A DNA stretch of 64,000 nt from an uncultured Pelagibacteraceae bacterium. Lineage in GTDB: Bacteria; Pseudomonadota; Alphaproteobacteria; Pelagibacterales; Pelagibacteraceae. Position numbers and translations under genes: made by a program. The DNA lies in the NCBI GenBank assembly GCA_902627735.1, contig CACOKI010000001.1, positions 101,482 to 165,481 of the forward strand, read 5' to 3'. The notes beneath the pieces are model-generated. The model had not been told where the DNA came from and searched no databases. It was given only the letters and a program-made list of their open reading frames with translations. Positions within the stretch are counted from its first letter, which is position 1, and every line of letters starts with the position of its first letter. This document shows positions 29,180 through 38,371 of the stretch, piece by piece.

Positions 29180-31479
29180 AAAATGAGCAGCTATTAAAAG
29201 GGCAAAGTATACCACATGATAGTGCTAATAAGCATGTGACTGGTTTAGCTCAATATACAGATGATGTTAGTGAGCCATTAAATACTCTTTATGGAGCTAT
29301 TGGATGGAGCAAAAAAGCTCATGCAAAAATAAAAAAGATTGATTTAAAAGATGTTAAAGAAAGTGAAGGAGTGATATCCATTGTCACTTATAAAGATATT
29401 CCAGGAAGAAATGATGTTGGTCCAGTCTTTGATGGAGATCCAATATTTCCAAAAACAAAAATTGAATACTTTGGTCAACCTTTATTTGCTGTTGCAGCAA
29501 TTTCGACTGAATTAGCAAGAAAAGCTGTTTTAAAAGCTAAAGTCACCTATGAGGAATTAAAACCAATTGTTACTATAGAGGATGCATTGAAAAAAAATAA
29601 TCTTCTATTTGAACCTAGAATTATTAAAAAGGGTGATCCTCAAAACAAAATAATTAAATCAAAAAATAAATTAAAAGGTAAATTTAATACCGGTAGCCAA
29701 GAACATTTTTATTTGGAAGGACAAGTTTGCCTAGTCATTCCCCAAGAAGATAATAATTTAACAATTTACAGCTCAACACAACATCCATCTGAAACGCAAC
29801 AGATTGTTGCTAAGATGTTAAAACAAAAAAGTAATTCTATTACAGTAATGGTAAGAAGAATTGGTGGTGGATTTGGTGGTAAAGAAACAAACTTTATGAC
29901 AGCTGCAATTTGTGCATTATTATCACATAAAACTGGTAAACCAATTAAATTAAGATTGGATAGGGATGATGATATTATAATTACTGGTAAGAGACACGAC
30001 TTTTATTCTGAATACGAAGTTGGATTTAATGACAATGGTAAAATAGAAGGGTTGAAGGTGAAACTTGCATCTAGATGCGGAATGTCACCAGACTTATCTT
30101 ATGCTATTAATGAGAGAGCTTTGTTACATTTAGATAATGCTTATTATTTATCAGATTTAGAAGTTAAAAATTATCTTTGTAAAACTAATACTTCATCTTC
30201 AACAGCATTCAGAGGATTTGGTGGCAATCAAGGTATGATGGCTATAGAAAATATAATCGATAACATAGCCAGATTTTTAAAAAAGGATCCTAGTGAAGTA
30301 AGAAAAAATAATTTTTATGGTTTAAAAGAGAGAAACACTACTCATTATGGGATGAAAATTAATGACAATGTAATTCATGATATTTTTAAAAATTTATTAG
30401 ATAAATCAAATTATAAAAAAAGATATGAGGATATTAAAAATTTTAATTTAAAAAATAATTATAAAAAAAAAGGTATAGCTTTAACACCTGTAAAATTTGG
30501 TATTTCTTTTACAACCATCCACTTAAATCAAGCTGGGGCGCTAGTACATATTTATACAGATGGTAGTGTTTACTTGAATCATGGAGGTATAGAAATGGGT
30601 CAAGGAACTCATACTAAAATTGCACAGCTTGTGGCTAATACGTTTGGTTTACCTTTTGAAAAAGTGAAAATTTCATCAACAAATACCTCTAAAGTTCCAA
30701 ATACATCTGCTAGCGCTGCATCTTCCACAACAGATTTAAATGGTGCCGCCACTTTAAACGCAGCTGGAAAAATTAAAAAAAATATAAATAATTTTATAAG
30801 AGATAAGTACAAGATTTATTCAAAAATTGAACCTATTTATAAAAATCAAAATATTTATTTTGGAAATAGAATATTTAATTTTAAAAAGATAATAGAAGAA
30901 GCTTACTTAAATAGAATATCTCTTTCTTCATCGGGATTTTATTCAACACCAAAAATTAATTTTGACAAAAAAAAATTTCATGGAAGACCATTTTATTATT
31001 TTTGTTACGGTGCTGCAGTATCGGAAGTTACAATTGATACACTTACAGGAGAGAATAAAGTTGATAGGGTAGATATAGTTCATGATGCGGGAAATGCAAT
31101 TAATCCAGCATTAGAACTTGGTCAAATTGAAGGTGGTTTTGTTCAAGGCCAAGGCTGGTTAACAATGGAAGAAGTAGTTTGGGATAAATCTGGTAAATTA
31201 AAAACCTTTTCACCATCCACATATAAAATACCCGCAGTCACTGATACACCTGAAAAGTTTAATGTAGAGATTTTTGAGAAAGGATCTAATGTTGAAAATG
31301 TTGTAAATAAACAAAAAACTACTGGAGAACCTCCTTTAATGCTTGCGATGAGTGTTTTTTTTGCAATTAAAGATGCAATAGCATCTGTGGTAGACTACAA
31401 AAAAACACCAAAGTTAGATGCGCCAGCAACTCCCGAAAAAATATTAATGAGTATAAGTGAACTGAAAAGCAAAATTTAG
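29176..31479 (+). CDS. xdhB: Xanthine dehydrogenase large (molybdopterin) subunit
   Basis: 767 aa; RRIGGGFGGKET, TAFRGFGGNQGM, GGIEMGQGTHTK, GQIEGGFVQGQGW, TTGEPPLMLAMS. Confidence 0.95.
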   Translation: MKNEQLLKGQSIPHDSANKHVTGLAQYTDDVSEPLNTLYGAIGWSKKAHAKIKKIDLKDVKESEGVISIVTYKDIPGRNDVGPVFDGDPIFPKTKIEYFGQPLFAVAAISTELARKAVLKAKVTYEELKPIVTIEDALKKNNLLFEPRIIKKGDPQNKIIKSKNKLKGKFNTGSQEHFYLEGQVCLVIPQEDNNLTIYSSTQHPSETQQIVAKMLKQKSNSITVMVRRIGGGFGGKETNFMTAAICALLSHKTGKPIKLRLDRDDDIIITGKRHDFYSEYEVGFNDNGKIEGLKVKLASRCGMSPDLSYAINERALLHLDNAYYLSDLEVKNYLCKTNTSSSTAFRGFGGNQGMMAIENIIDNIARFLKKDPSEVRKNNFYGLKERNTTHYGMKINDNVIHDIFKNLLDKSNYKKRYEDIKNFNLKNNYKKKGIALTPVKFGISFTTIHLNQAGALVHIYTDGSVYLNHGGIEMGQGTHTKIAQLVANTFGLPFEKVKISSTNTSKVPNTSASAASSTTDLNGAATLNAAGKIKKNINNFIRDKYKIYSKIEPIYKNQNIYFGNRIFNFKKIIEEAYLNRISLSSSGFYSTPKINFDKKKFHGRPFYYFCYGAAVSEVTIDTLTGENKVDRVDIVHDAGNAINPALELGQIEGGFVQGQGWLTMEEVVWDKSGKLKTFSPSTYKIPAVTDTPEKFNVEIFEKGSNVENVVNKQKTTGEPPLMLAMSVFFAIKDAIASVVDYKKTPKLDAPATPEKILMSISELKSKI

Positions 31480-31483
31480 TTAT

Positions 31484-31954
31484 ATGGAAGATAAATCAAA
31501 ATTTATGTTACGAGCAATTGATTTATCAATTCAAAGTGCAAAAACTAAAGGTGGGCCATTTGGCTGTGTAATAGTCAAAGAAAACAAAATTATAGCGGAA
31601 GGTTTTAATCAAGTTACCTCAAATAATGACCCAACTGCTCATGCAGAAATTGTAGCAATTAGAAATGCATGTAAAAATTTAAATGATTTTTTTTTAAAAG
31701 GATGTGATCTATATTCAACTTGTGAGCCGTGTCCTATGTGTTTGTCAGCGATATATTGGGCTCGTATTGATAACATCTTTTATGCTAACACTAGAATGGA
31801 TGCTAAGAATATAGACTTTGATGATTCATTTATTTACTCTGAAATAAATAAAGAGATTAATGACAGAAAAATTAAAATGACACAAATGCATAGAGATGAA
31901 GCTTTAGAGGCATTTGAGATTTGGAAAAATAAAGAAGACAAAATAAAATACTAA
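31484..31954 (+). CDS. guaD: Guanine deaminase-type nucleoside/nucleobase deaminase
   Basis: Zn motifs HAEIVAIRNAC and CEPCPMCLSAIYWARID; in the purine cluster. Confidence 0.85.
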   Translation: MEDKSKFMLRAIDLSIQSAKTKGGPFGCVIVKENKIIAEGFNQVTSNNDPTAHAEIVAIRNACKNLNDFFLKGCDLYSTCEPCPMCLSAIYWARIDNIFYANTRMDAKNIDFDDSFIYSEINKEINDRKIKMTQMHRDEALEAFEIWKNKEDKIKY

Positions 31955-32859
31955 TGGAAATACTTAGCTATACACTTAAATGGTCTGAGGCAATTTTAAG
32001 ATGGGGGCATGTACTATTTGCAATTCTATGGGTAGGGAATAGTTTTTTATTCAATTATCTAGATAACAAACTTAACAAAGATCTTAAATCCAAAGAAATA
32101 GACGGTGAAGGTTATTTAATGCATTCAGGTTTTTATTATAAATTACAAAGACTTAAAACTTCACCTAATAAAATTTTTCTGAATCAATTAGTAATATTTA
32201 AATGGCAAAGCTACCTAACATTTATAACTGGAATACTGTTACTTGCAGTAATTTATTATTACAATGCTGGTATTTTGATGGTTGATAAAAGAGTAATGAC
32301 TTTAACTCCATCTATAGCAATTATATATTCAGTTTTATCTATATTTATTTCTTGGTTAATTTATGATTTTTTATGCAAATCACGTCTGATTAGAAATAAT
32401 TTTTTATTCTTATTAACAATGTTTATTCTATTATGTGTTTTATCTTTTGTTTTAACAAAAATTTTTGGACCAAAATTTGCTTTCTTAAGTGTTGGTTTGA
32501 TAATAGGAACAAATATGTTTGCAAACGTTTTAACAGTTATTATTCCAAACCAAATGAATATTATTAACAGCAGTAAAGAAAATAAAGAAGTTGATATAAG
32601 CCTATCCTTAGCAGCTAAACAAAGATCAATTCACAATAATTATTCAACATTTCTAGTTTTATTCATAATGTTATCAGGACATTATAGTTTTTTAGTATAT
32701 CATAAATATAATTGGTTAATTTTATGTTTAATTGGAATTATTTCTGTAATGGCAAGACACTATTTTAATCTAAGGGGAAGAAATATTAATAAACCAAGTA
32801 TTTTGTTTGGATCAATCATTGCTTTAATATTACTTGCTGGTATTATTTTTTATATTTAA
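31954..32859 (+). CDS. puuD: PuuD-like membrane urate hydroxylase/oxidase, membrane domain only
   Basis: 301 aa multi-TM; WSEAILRWGHVLFAILWVGNSFLFNYLD, FKWQSYLTFITG, IHNNYSTF; no CXXCH in the ORF. Confidence 0.8.
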   Translation: MEILSYTLKWSEAILRWGHVLFAILWVGNSFLFNYLDNKLNKDLKSKEIDGEGYLMHSGFYYKLQRLKTSPNKIFLNQLVIFKWQSYLTFITGILLLAVIYYYNAGILMVDKRVMTLTPSIAIIYSVLSIFISWLIYDFLCKSRLIRNNFLFLLTMFILLCVLSFVLTKIFGPKFAFLSVGLIIGTNMFANVLTVIIPNQMNIINSSKENKEVDISLSLAAKQRSIHNNYSTFLVLFIMLSGHYSFLVYHKYNWLILCLIGIISVMARHYFNLRGRNINKPSILFGSIIALILLAGIIFYI

Positions 32860-32873
32860 AACATAATCTAGAA

Positions 32874-33398
32874 ATGTCAGAAAAATTAATTGTTAGCTGG
32901 GATGACTATAATAAGACGGTAGAAAAATTAGCTATCATGATTGATGAAAGTGGTTACAAGCCTGACATATTGATTGGTATTATGAGAGGCGCTGCTCCTA
33001 TGATCGATGTATTAAGCAGAATATTTAAATTGAAATGTGCGTATTTAGCAGTTGAGTCATATAGTGGAAAAGGTGTTGAGGACGAACAGGGTGATATAGT
33101 TTTTTCAAGAGAAATGAGTTCAATTGCTCCAAACATGGGTGGCAGAATACTTCTTTGTGATGATTTGTCGGATACAGGGATAACATTTAACAAAAGTATT
33201 GATTGGTTAAAACAATATGAGCCGATTAAAGGTAAAATAGATGATATCAAGACAGCAACTCTTTGGAAAAAACAAAAATCTACATTTGAACCTGATTTTT
33301 GCGCAACGAGATTAAAAGACAATCCTTGGATAGTTCAACCTTTTGAAATTTATGAGGAAATAAGGATTGAAGAAATTAAAAAAAAACACCAAAAATAA
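32874..33398 (+). CDS. Purine (xanthine/hypoxanthine-type) phosphoribosyltransferase
   Basis: PRTase loop GRILLCDDLSDTGITF, GIMRGAAPMIDVLSR; in the purine cluster. Confidence 0.82.
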   Translation: MSEKLIVSWDDYNKTVEKLAIMIDESGYKPDILIGIMRGAAPMIDVLSRIFKLKCAYLAVESYSGKGVEDEQGDIVFSREMSSIAPNMGGRILLCDDLSDTGITFNKSIDWLKQYEPIKGKIDDIKTATLWKKQKSTFEPDFCATRLKDNPWIVQPFEIYEEIRIEEIKKKHQK

Positions 33399-33399
33399 A

Positions 33400-33430
33400 A
33401 AAAGGCGACCTAAAATTTAGACCGCCTTTT
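33400..33430. terminator. Stem-loop terminator between convergent genes
   Basis: AAAAGGCG (33400-33407) / CGCCTTTT (33423-33430); A/T tracts both sides allow bidirectional function. Confidence 0.75.
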
Positions 33431-33445
33431 CTAAAAATTATCTCT

Positions 33446-34732
33446 TTAAGCTACTGCAAAACTTACAACACTAAGTGCAGCAATTACCCAAATAGCTGGG
33501 CTTACATCAAATTTACCAGTAAGAATTTTGATTGCAGCATAAGCTATAAAAGCTAAAGCTATTCCATGAGAAATAGAATAAGTAAATGGCATAGCCAACA
33601 TAGCAAGGACAGCAGGTCCTGACTCAGCAATATCGTCCCATTCAATATCTGTAATATTTCTAACAAATAGTGTAGCAATATAAATCAATGCAGCACCATC
33701 AATCTCTTTAGGTAAACTAGTAGCTAATGGACTGAAAAACAAACATAGCAAGAAAAGCACACCTATTACTAAAGATGTCATTCCAGTTTTACCACCAGCT
33801 TTAACCCCAGCTGCTGACTCAACATATGTTGTTACAGTAGATGTTCCCATCATTGCACCTGCAACTGTTGAAACACTGTCTGAAAGCATAGCTTTGTCAA
33901 TGTCTTGAATTTTACCATCTTTACCAATTTTTCCGGCTACATTAGCAACACTCGTAAGTGTTCCCGCTGTATCAAAAAAGTCTATAAAGAATAAAGTAAA
34001 AACAACGGTAACCATTGATGCAGATAGAGCAGCACCAAGATCAAACTCAAATAAGTAAGTCATTGGTGGTGGTGAAGACACAACACCATTAAATTTACCG
34101 ACTCCAGTTAACCAAGCTATTGCACTAAATACAAGTATACCTATGATTATGTTTCCTTTAATTCCTTTTTTCTCCATAACTATCATAGAGACAAAAGCTC
34201 CAGCACCAAGTAAAAGAAGTGGATTTGATAAATCCCCCAATTGAACTAAAGTTACAGGATTATCCGCTGTTAATCCCATAATTTCAAATCCAATAATTGC
34301 AAGAAACATTCCTATTCCCGCTCCAATACCAAGCTTTAAGCTTTTTGGAATTGAGTTAATTAACCAAGCTCTGATTGGTGTAAGTGAAATTATTAAGAAC
34401 ACCACACCGGCTACTAATACAGCTCCCAAAGCTTCTGCAGGAGTATATTCCATTCCAAGACAAACACCGTATGCAATAAATGCATTTATTCCCATACCAG
34501 GTGCAAGTCCAACAGGCCAGGTCTTCGCATAAAAAGCAGCAATGAAACATGCAAGTGCCGTCGCACATGCAGTAGCAGTAAATACACCACCGAAATCAAA
34601 ACCACCATCAGCTAATATGACTGGATTTAAAAACATTATGTATGCCATTGTTAAGAAAGTAGAAACTCCGGCAACGACTTCTGTTTTAAAATCAGTCTTA
34701 TGTTTTTTATAGTTAAAGTAGTTATCTAACAT
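33446..34732 (-). CDS. NCS2/AzgA-type purine permease
   Basis: 428 aa, multi-TM; FKTEVVAGVSTFLTMAYIMFLNPVILA, GLAPGMGINAF, FFDTAGTLTSVA. Confidence 0.92.
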   Translation of the reverse strand: MLDNYFNYKKHKTDFKTEVVAGVSTFLTMAYIMFLNPVILADGGFDFGGVFTATACATALACFIAAFYAKTWPVGLAPGMGINAFIAYGVCLGMEYTPAEALGAVLVAGVVFLIISLTPIRAWLINSIPKSLKLGIGAGIGMFLAIIGFEIMGLTADNPVTLVQLGDLSNPLLLLGAGAFVSMIVMEKKGIKGNIIIGILVFSAIAWLTGVGKFNGVVSSPPPMTYLFEFDLGAALSASMVTVVFTLFFIDFFDTAGTLTSVANVAGKIGKDGKIQDIDKAMLSDSVSTVAGAMMGTSTVTTYVESAAGVKAGGKTGMTSLVIGVLFLLCLFFSPLATSLPKEIDGAALIYIATLFVRNITDIEWDDIAESGPAVLAMLAMPFTYSISHGIALAFIAYAAIKILTGKFDVSPAIWVIAALSVVSFAVA

Positions 34733-34875
34733 TAGACCTCCATTTTTCTGTACAGTATTTGATTCGAATTGAAAAATCCTTTTACAGTTAGTTCAATTTA
34801 GTAAATTTGTTGTTAAGTTAATAATTTTTACAACCTGAGGTTAATTATTATATTTACTTTATATGATATTATAAA

Positions 34876-35181
34876 TTGATGAATTTAAAAAAATTAATAA
34901 TTGTTTTCTTCATTTCTTTTCTATTTGTTGGTTGTCAAACAATAAAAGAAAAATCCGATGCAGTAGCTGAAAAAGAAAATAAAGAGTATGGAAGTTTAGT
35001 TGGTAAAACTCTAAATGAATTAAAAATAGAATTAGGAAATCCAACAGAAGATTTTATGAATGAAGTTGGGAATAAAGTTTTAATTTACAAATCAAAAAAA
35101 TTTGGAATCCCTTGTGATAGAAAATTTGAACTAAATAGCAATAATACCATTATTAGCTTTTCATCAAGTGGGTGTATTTAA
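34876..35181 (+). CDS. Small putative lipoprotein
   Basis: 101 aa; signal peptide plus lipobox (FLFVGCQT). Confidence 0.7.
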   Translation: MMNLKKLIIVFFISFLFVGCQTIKEKSDAVAEKENKEYGSLVGKTLNELKIELGNPTEDFMNEVGNKVLIYKSKKFGIPCDRKFELNSNNTIISFSSSGCI

Positions 35182-35197
35182 CATGTTATAGATTTTA

Positions 35198-35219
35198 CTT
35201 GTGGGGAAATCCCCACAAG
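35198..35219. terminator. Perfect inverted repeat between convergent genes (candidate terminator/3'-end structure)
   Basis: CTTGTGGGGA/AA/TCCCCACAAG; no long T-tract directly flanking. Confidence 0.5.
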
Positions 35220-35231
35220 CAAGGTTTGCAC

Positions 35232-35678
35232 TTATTTAATCTCAATAAGTCTTTTTTTCTTATGATCCGGTAAAATTCTTTCGCAAGCTACTGTTAAAAG
35301 ACCATCTTTTAGCTGTGCACTATTTACTTTTACATCATCTGCAATTGTAAATGACCTAGCAAATTGTCTTTGTGAAATACCTCTATGAATAACTTCACCA
35401 TCTTCGTTTTTGTTTTCAGAATTTTTGACCTGTTTAGTTCTAACGGTCAATAAATTATCCTCAAACTCAACTTCAACATCATCTTTATTAAAACCGGCAA
35501 GAGCAACTTCTATTGCATAATTGTCCTTTCCTGTTTTTCTGATGTTGTATGGTGGATAATTTGACTGCATAGTCAAACCTCCATTGCCCAACATATTTTC
35601 AAATTGATCAAACATATCGTCAAAACCAATTGAAAAGGGTCTTAATGAGTTGAATATAGATAGATCCTTACTTGTCAT
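35232..35678 (-). CDS. Small heat shock protein, Hsp20/IbpA family
   Basis: 148 aa; alpha-crystallin domain (YPPYNIRKTGKDNYAIEVALAGFNKDDVEVEFEDNLLTV). Confidence 0.93.
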   Translation of the reverse strand: MTSKDLSIFNSLRPFSIGFDDMFDQFENMLGNGGLTMQSNYPPYNIRKTGKDNYAIEVALAGFNKDDVEVEFEDNLLTVRTKQVKNSENKNEDGEVIHRGISQRQFARSFTIADDVKVNSAQLKDGLLTVACERILPDHKKKRLIEIK

Positions 35679-35731
35679 ATATATCCTCCTTTTTTAAGCA
35701 AGTTTATTTATATAAGCCCCAATAGGCGACT
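35679..35731 (-). ncRNA. Candidate ROSE-like RNA thermometer in hsp20 5'UTR
   Basis: UUGCU (35701-35697) just upstream of AGGAGG SD, pairable in ROSE manner (U-A, G-G, C-G, U-A); upstream hairpin AAGUCGCC-UAUU-GGGGCUU with a bulged G. Confidence 0.45.
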
Positions 35732-35738
35732 TACTGAT

Positions 35739-35769
35739 TTTAGATAAGAATTAATTAAATTTTTTCAAG
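35739..35769 (-). promoter_or_regulatory. RpoH-like heat-shock promoter for hsp20
   Basis: Minus strand CTTGAAA (35769-35763), 14 nt, CTTATCTAAA (35748-35739); close to alphaproteobacterial RpoH consensus CTTGAA / CYTATNTNNG. Confidence 0.6.
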
Positions 35770-35778
35770 ATGGAAAAA

Positions 35779-37854
35779 TTAAATTTTTTCAGAAATTTTT
35801 AGAGCAAATGCATAATCAAAAGCTATTTCTTCGATAGCACCATCACGACCTGATTTACCACCATGACCTGCGTTCAATTCTGTCTTAAGAAGAAGTAAAT
35901 TATTATCTGTTTTAAAATCTCTAAGCTTAGCAGTGAATTTTGTTGGTTCATCAAATAATACTCTATTATCACTTAGACTTGTAGTAATTAGCATGTGTGG
36001 GTAATCCATTTTTTTAATATTGTTATATGGAGCGTAAGAAAAAATATATTTAAAATGTTCCTCATTATCTTTTGCATTACCAAACTCATCGAATTCACCA
36101 ACTGTCAATGGTAAAGAATGATCGAGATTTGTTGTTAAAGAGTCAACAAATGGTACAGCCATGATTACTCCCAAAAAAAATTCAGGTGATTGATTAACAA
36201 CTGCCCCCATTAATAAACCTCCAGCTGATCCACCCATACCAATTATTTTTCCTTTAGATGAATATTTTTTTTCAATTAAATATTTTGCAACAAATATATA
36301 GTCTTCAAAAGTATTTTTTTTATTTAAAAGTTTTCCTTCTTTCCACCATTTCATTCCTTTTTCCATTCCGCCTCTTATATGAGCAGTCGCCCAAATAATA
36401 TCTCTATCAATTAAACTAAACTTAGTTGAGGAAAAATCTGGAGTCATAGAGCTTCCATAAGATCCATAACCGTATAAAAGTAAATTAGCCGATCCATCAA
36501 TTTTTGTTTTTTTATGCCTTGTTATTGTAATTGGAACGAGTCTTCCATCATGAGATGGACATTCTAATCTTTCCACAATGTAATCATCTGGACTATGACC
36601 TGATGGAATTTCTTGTTCTTTAATTAATTTTTTATCTTTCGTTTTTAAATTGTACAAATAAGTTTTATTAGGCGTTTTTGGAGAAGAGTAAGAAAGATAA
36701 ACTAAATCAGTATTTCTATCTCTTTGTATTAATGAAACACTTGGCACAATCACTTTTTCATCTGTAAAATTTAATTCTTCCTCAATTTCTGTTTGATTAT
36801 TTTTTACAAATAATTTTCCAAGAGCATTTGATTTTTCACCTCTAATGATCCAATTATTTAAGAAAATTAGACCACCAATAAGGGTTTCATTTTTAGGGGC
36901 AATGTATATTTCCCAATTTTGTTTTGATAAATCACTGCATTTTTCAATTTTAAAATCTTCCGCATTTTCATTAGTATGACAATAAAATAGACCATTCCAA
37001 GAATTTACAGAATAAATTATGCCCCTTTTTCTTTTTTTAATTAATTTTGGTTTTGGTTTACTTTCATTAACATCAAAATAGTACTGCTCAGATGTATTAT
37101 GATCGGAAGTGGTAATAAAAAAAAATTTTTCGTCTGAACTTAAGCTTATTCCGACAGTAAAGGCATCACTTTTTTCCTCAAAAATTAGTTCATCATTTTT
37201 AGGAGACGATCCTATTTTGTGTCTAAAAATCTTTCTAGGTCTATGAAATTCGTCTAGTTTTGAGTAAAAAAAATATTTATCATCTAAACTAAAGGTAATA
37301 CTTCCACTTGTGTCGTCTATTTTTTCAGTAATTAATTTTTCAGAGGAAATATCTCTTAAATATATTGTATAATACTCCGAACCTTTTAAATCTAAAGAAT
37401 AACCTAAATATTTATCATTGTAGCTAACCTCCAAATCTCCTACACCAAAATATTCAGTTTTTAATTTTTCTTTTTCTTTATCTCCATTCCAAATTTCTTC
37501 AACATTGTCAGAATTGAATTTTTTTCTAAGTTTTATGGAATAATTTCCTTCAGCAGTTGTTCTCGTCCAATATTCATACTGAGTGTCTTTGAATCTTAAA
37601 GATTCATCATTTAATTTTATTCTACCTTTTATTTCTTCAAATAATTTTTTTTGATACTCTCTAGTATCTTTTAAACTATATTCTGTATAACAATTTTCCT
37701 CTTCTAGATATTTTTTAACTTCTGGAAGTAGTTTTGAACTATCTTTTAAAACTTCCAGAATATTTTTTTGATGTACCCAACTATAATCATCCTCCCATGT
37801 GATATTGTGACAAGATTTTAACTCTGGTATTTTTTTAAGTTGTGGTATTTTCAT
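35779..37854 (-). CDS. ptrB: Oligopeptidase B (S9 family prolyl oligopeptidase)
   Basis: 691 aa; YGSYG, GGSAGGLLMGAVVNQSPEFF nucleophile elbow, NAGHGGKSGR. Confidence 0.93.
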   Translation of the reverse strand: MKIPQLKKIPELKSCHNITWEDDYSWVHQKNILEVLKDSSKLLPEVKKYLEEENCYTEYSLKDTREYQKKLFEEIKGRIKLNDESLRFKDTQYEYWTRTTAEGNYSIKLRKKFNSDNVEEIWNGDKEKEKLKTEYFGVGDLEVSYNDKYLGYSLDLKGSEYYTIYLRDISSEKLITEKIDDTSGSITFSLDDKYFFYSKLDEFHRPRKIFRHKIGSSPKNDELIFEEKSDAFTVGISLSSDEKFFFITTSDHNTSEQYYFDVNESKPKPKLIKKRKRGIIYSVNSWNGLFYCHTNENAEDFKIEKCSDLSKQNWEIYIAPKNETLIGGLIFLNNWIIRGEKSNALGKLFVKNNQTEIEEELNFTDEKVIVPSVSLIQRDRNTDLVYLSYSSPKTPNKTYLYNLKTKDKKLIKEQEIPSGHSPDDYIVERLECPSHDGRLVPITITRHKKTKIDGSANLLLYGYGSYGSSMTPDFSSTKFSLIDRDIIWATAHIRGGMEKGMKWWKEGKLLNKKNTFEDYIFVAKYLIEKKYSSKGKIIGMGGSAGGLLMGAVVNQSPEFFLGVIMAVPFVDSLTTNLDHSLPLTVGEFDEFGNAKDNEEHFKYIFSYAPYNNIKKMDYPHMLITTSLSDNRVLFDEPTKFTAKLRDFKTDNNLLLLKTELNAGHGGKSGRDGAIEEIAFDYAFALKISEKI

Positions 37855-37867
37855 AACTTACAAATAT

Positions 37868-38371
37868 ATGAATATAATAATTTATACAGTATTAATATTG
37901 ACTATTTTTTATTTCTTGTTGAAGTTTGTAAGCAATATTTCATCAAAAAAAATATCTAAAACTTTAAGAATTTTGATAATAATTGGTTTAATATTTTTAG
38001 CAATTTTATTTGCTATTGGTGGCAGATTCTTATTAACTTTACCTCTTACTTTAGCAAGCCTTGCTTTATTAAAGTTAAAAGGCTTGTCAATTTTTCAATT
38101 GATATCACTTTTTAGATTAATCCAAACTTTAAGAAGGTCAGGAAGATTTTCTTTTAACCAAACAAATACAAATAATCAATCATCTATTTCTGTTTCAGAA
38201 GCATATAAAATTTTAAATTTAGATATGAATAAAAAAGTAACTAAAGATGATGTAAATAAAGCCTATGTAAAGATACAAAAAAAAATTCATCCTGATATTT
38301 CTCCTGAAACATCTAGACTCTCTTCAATAGTTAATGAGGCCAAAGATATAGTTTTAAATGATATTTCTTAA
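37868..38371 (+). CDS. DnaJ-domain membrane protein
   Basis: N-terminal TMs; C-terminal SEAYKILNLDMNKKVTKDDVNKAYVKIQKKIHPDISPETSRLSSIVNEAKDIVL J-like domain (HPD present). Confidence 0.75.
   Translation: MNIIIYTVLILTIFYFLLKFVSNISSKKISKTLRILIIIGLIFLAILFAIGGRFLLTLPLTLASLALLKLKGLSIFQLISLFRLIQTLRRSGRFSFNQTNTNNQSSISVSEAYKILNLDMNKKVTKDDVNKAYVKIQKKIHPDISPETSRLSSIVNEAKDIVLNDIS

Noticed and set aside
34733-34875. Purine riboswitch upstream of the purine permease
   Set aside because: The conserved purine aptamer core and paired loops were not found on the minus strand of this spacer.
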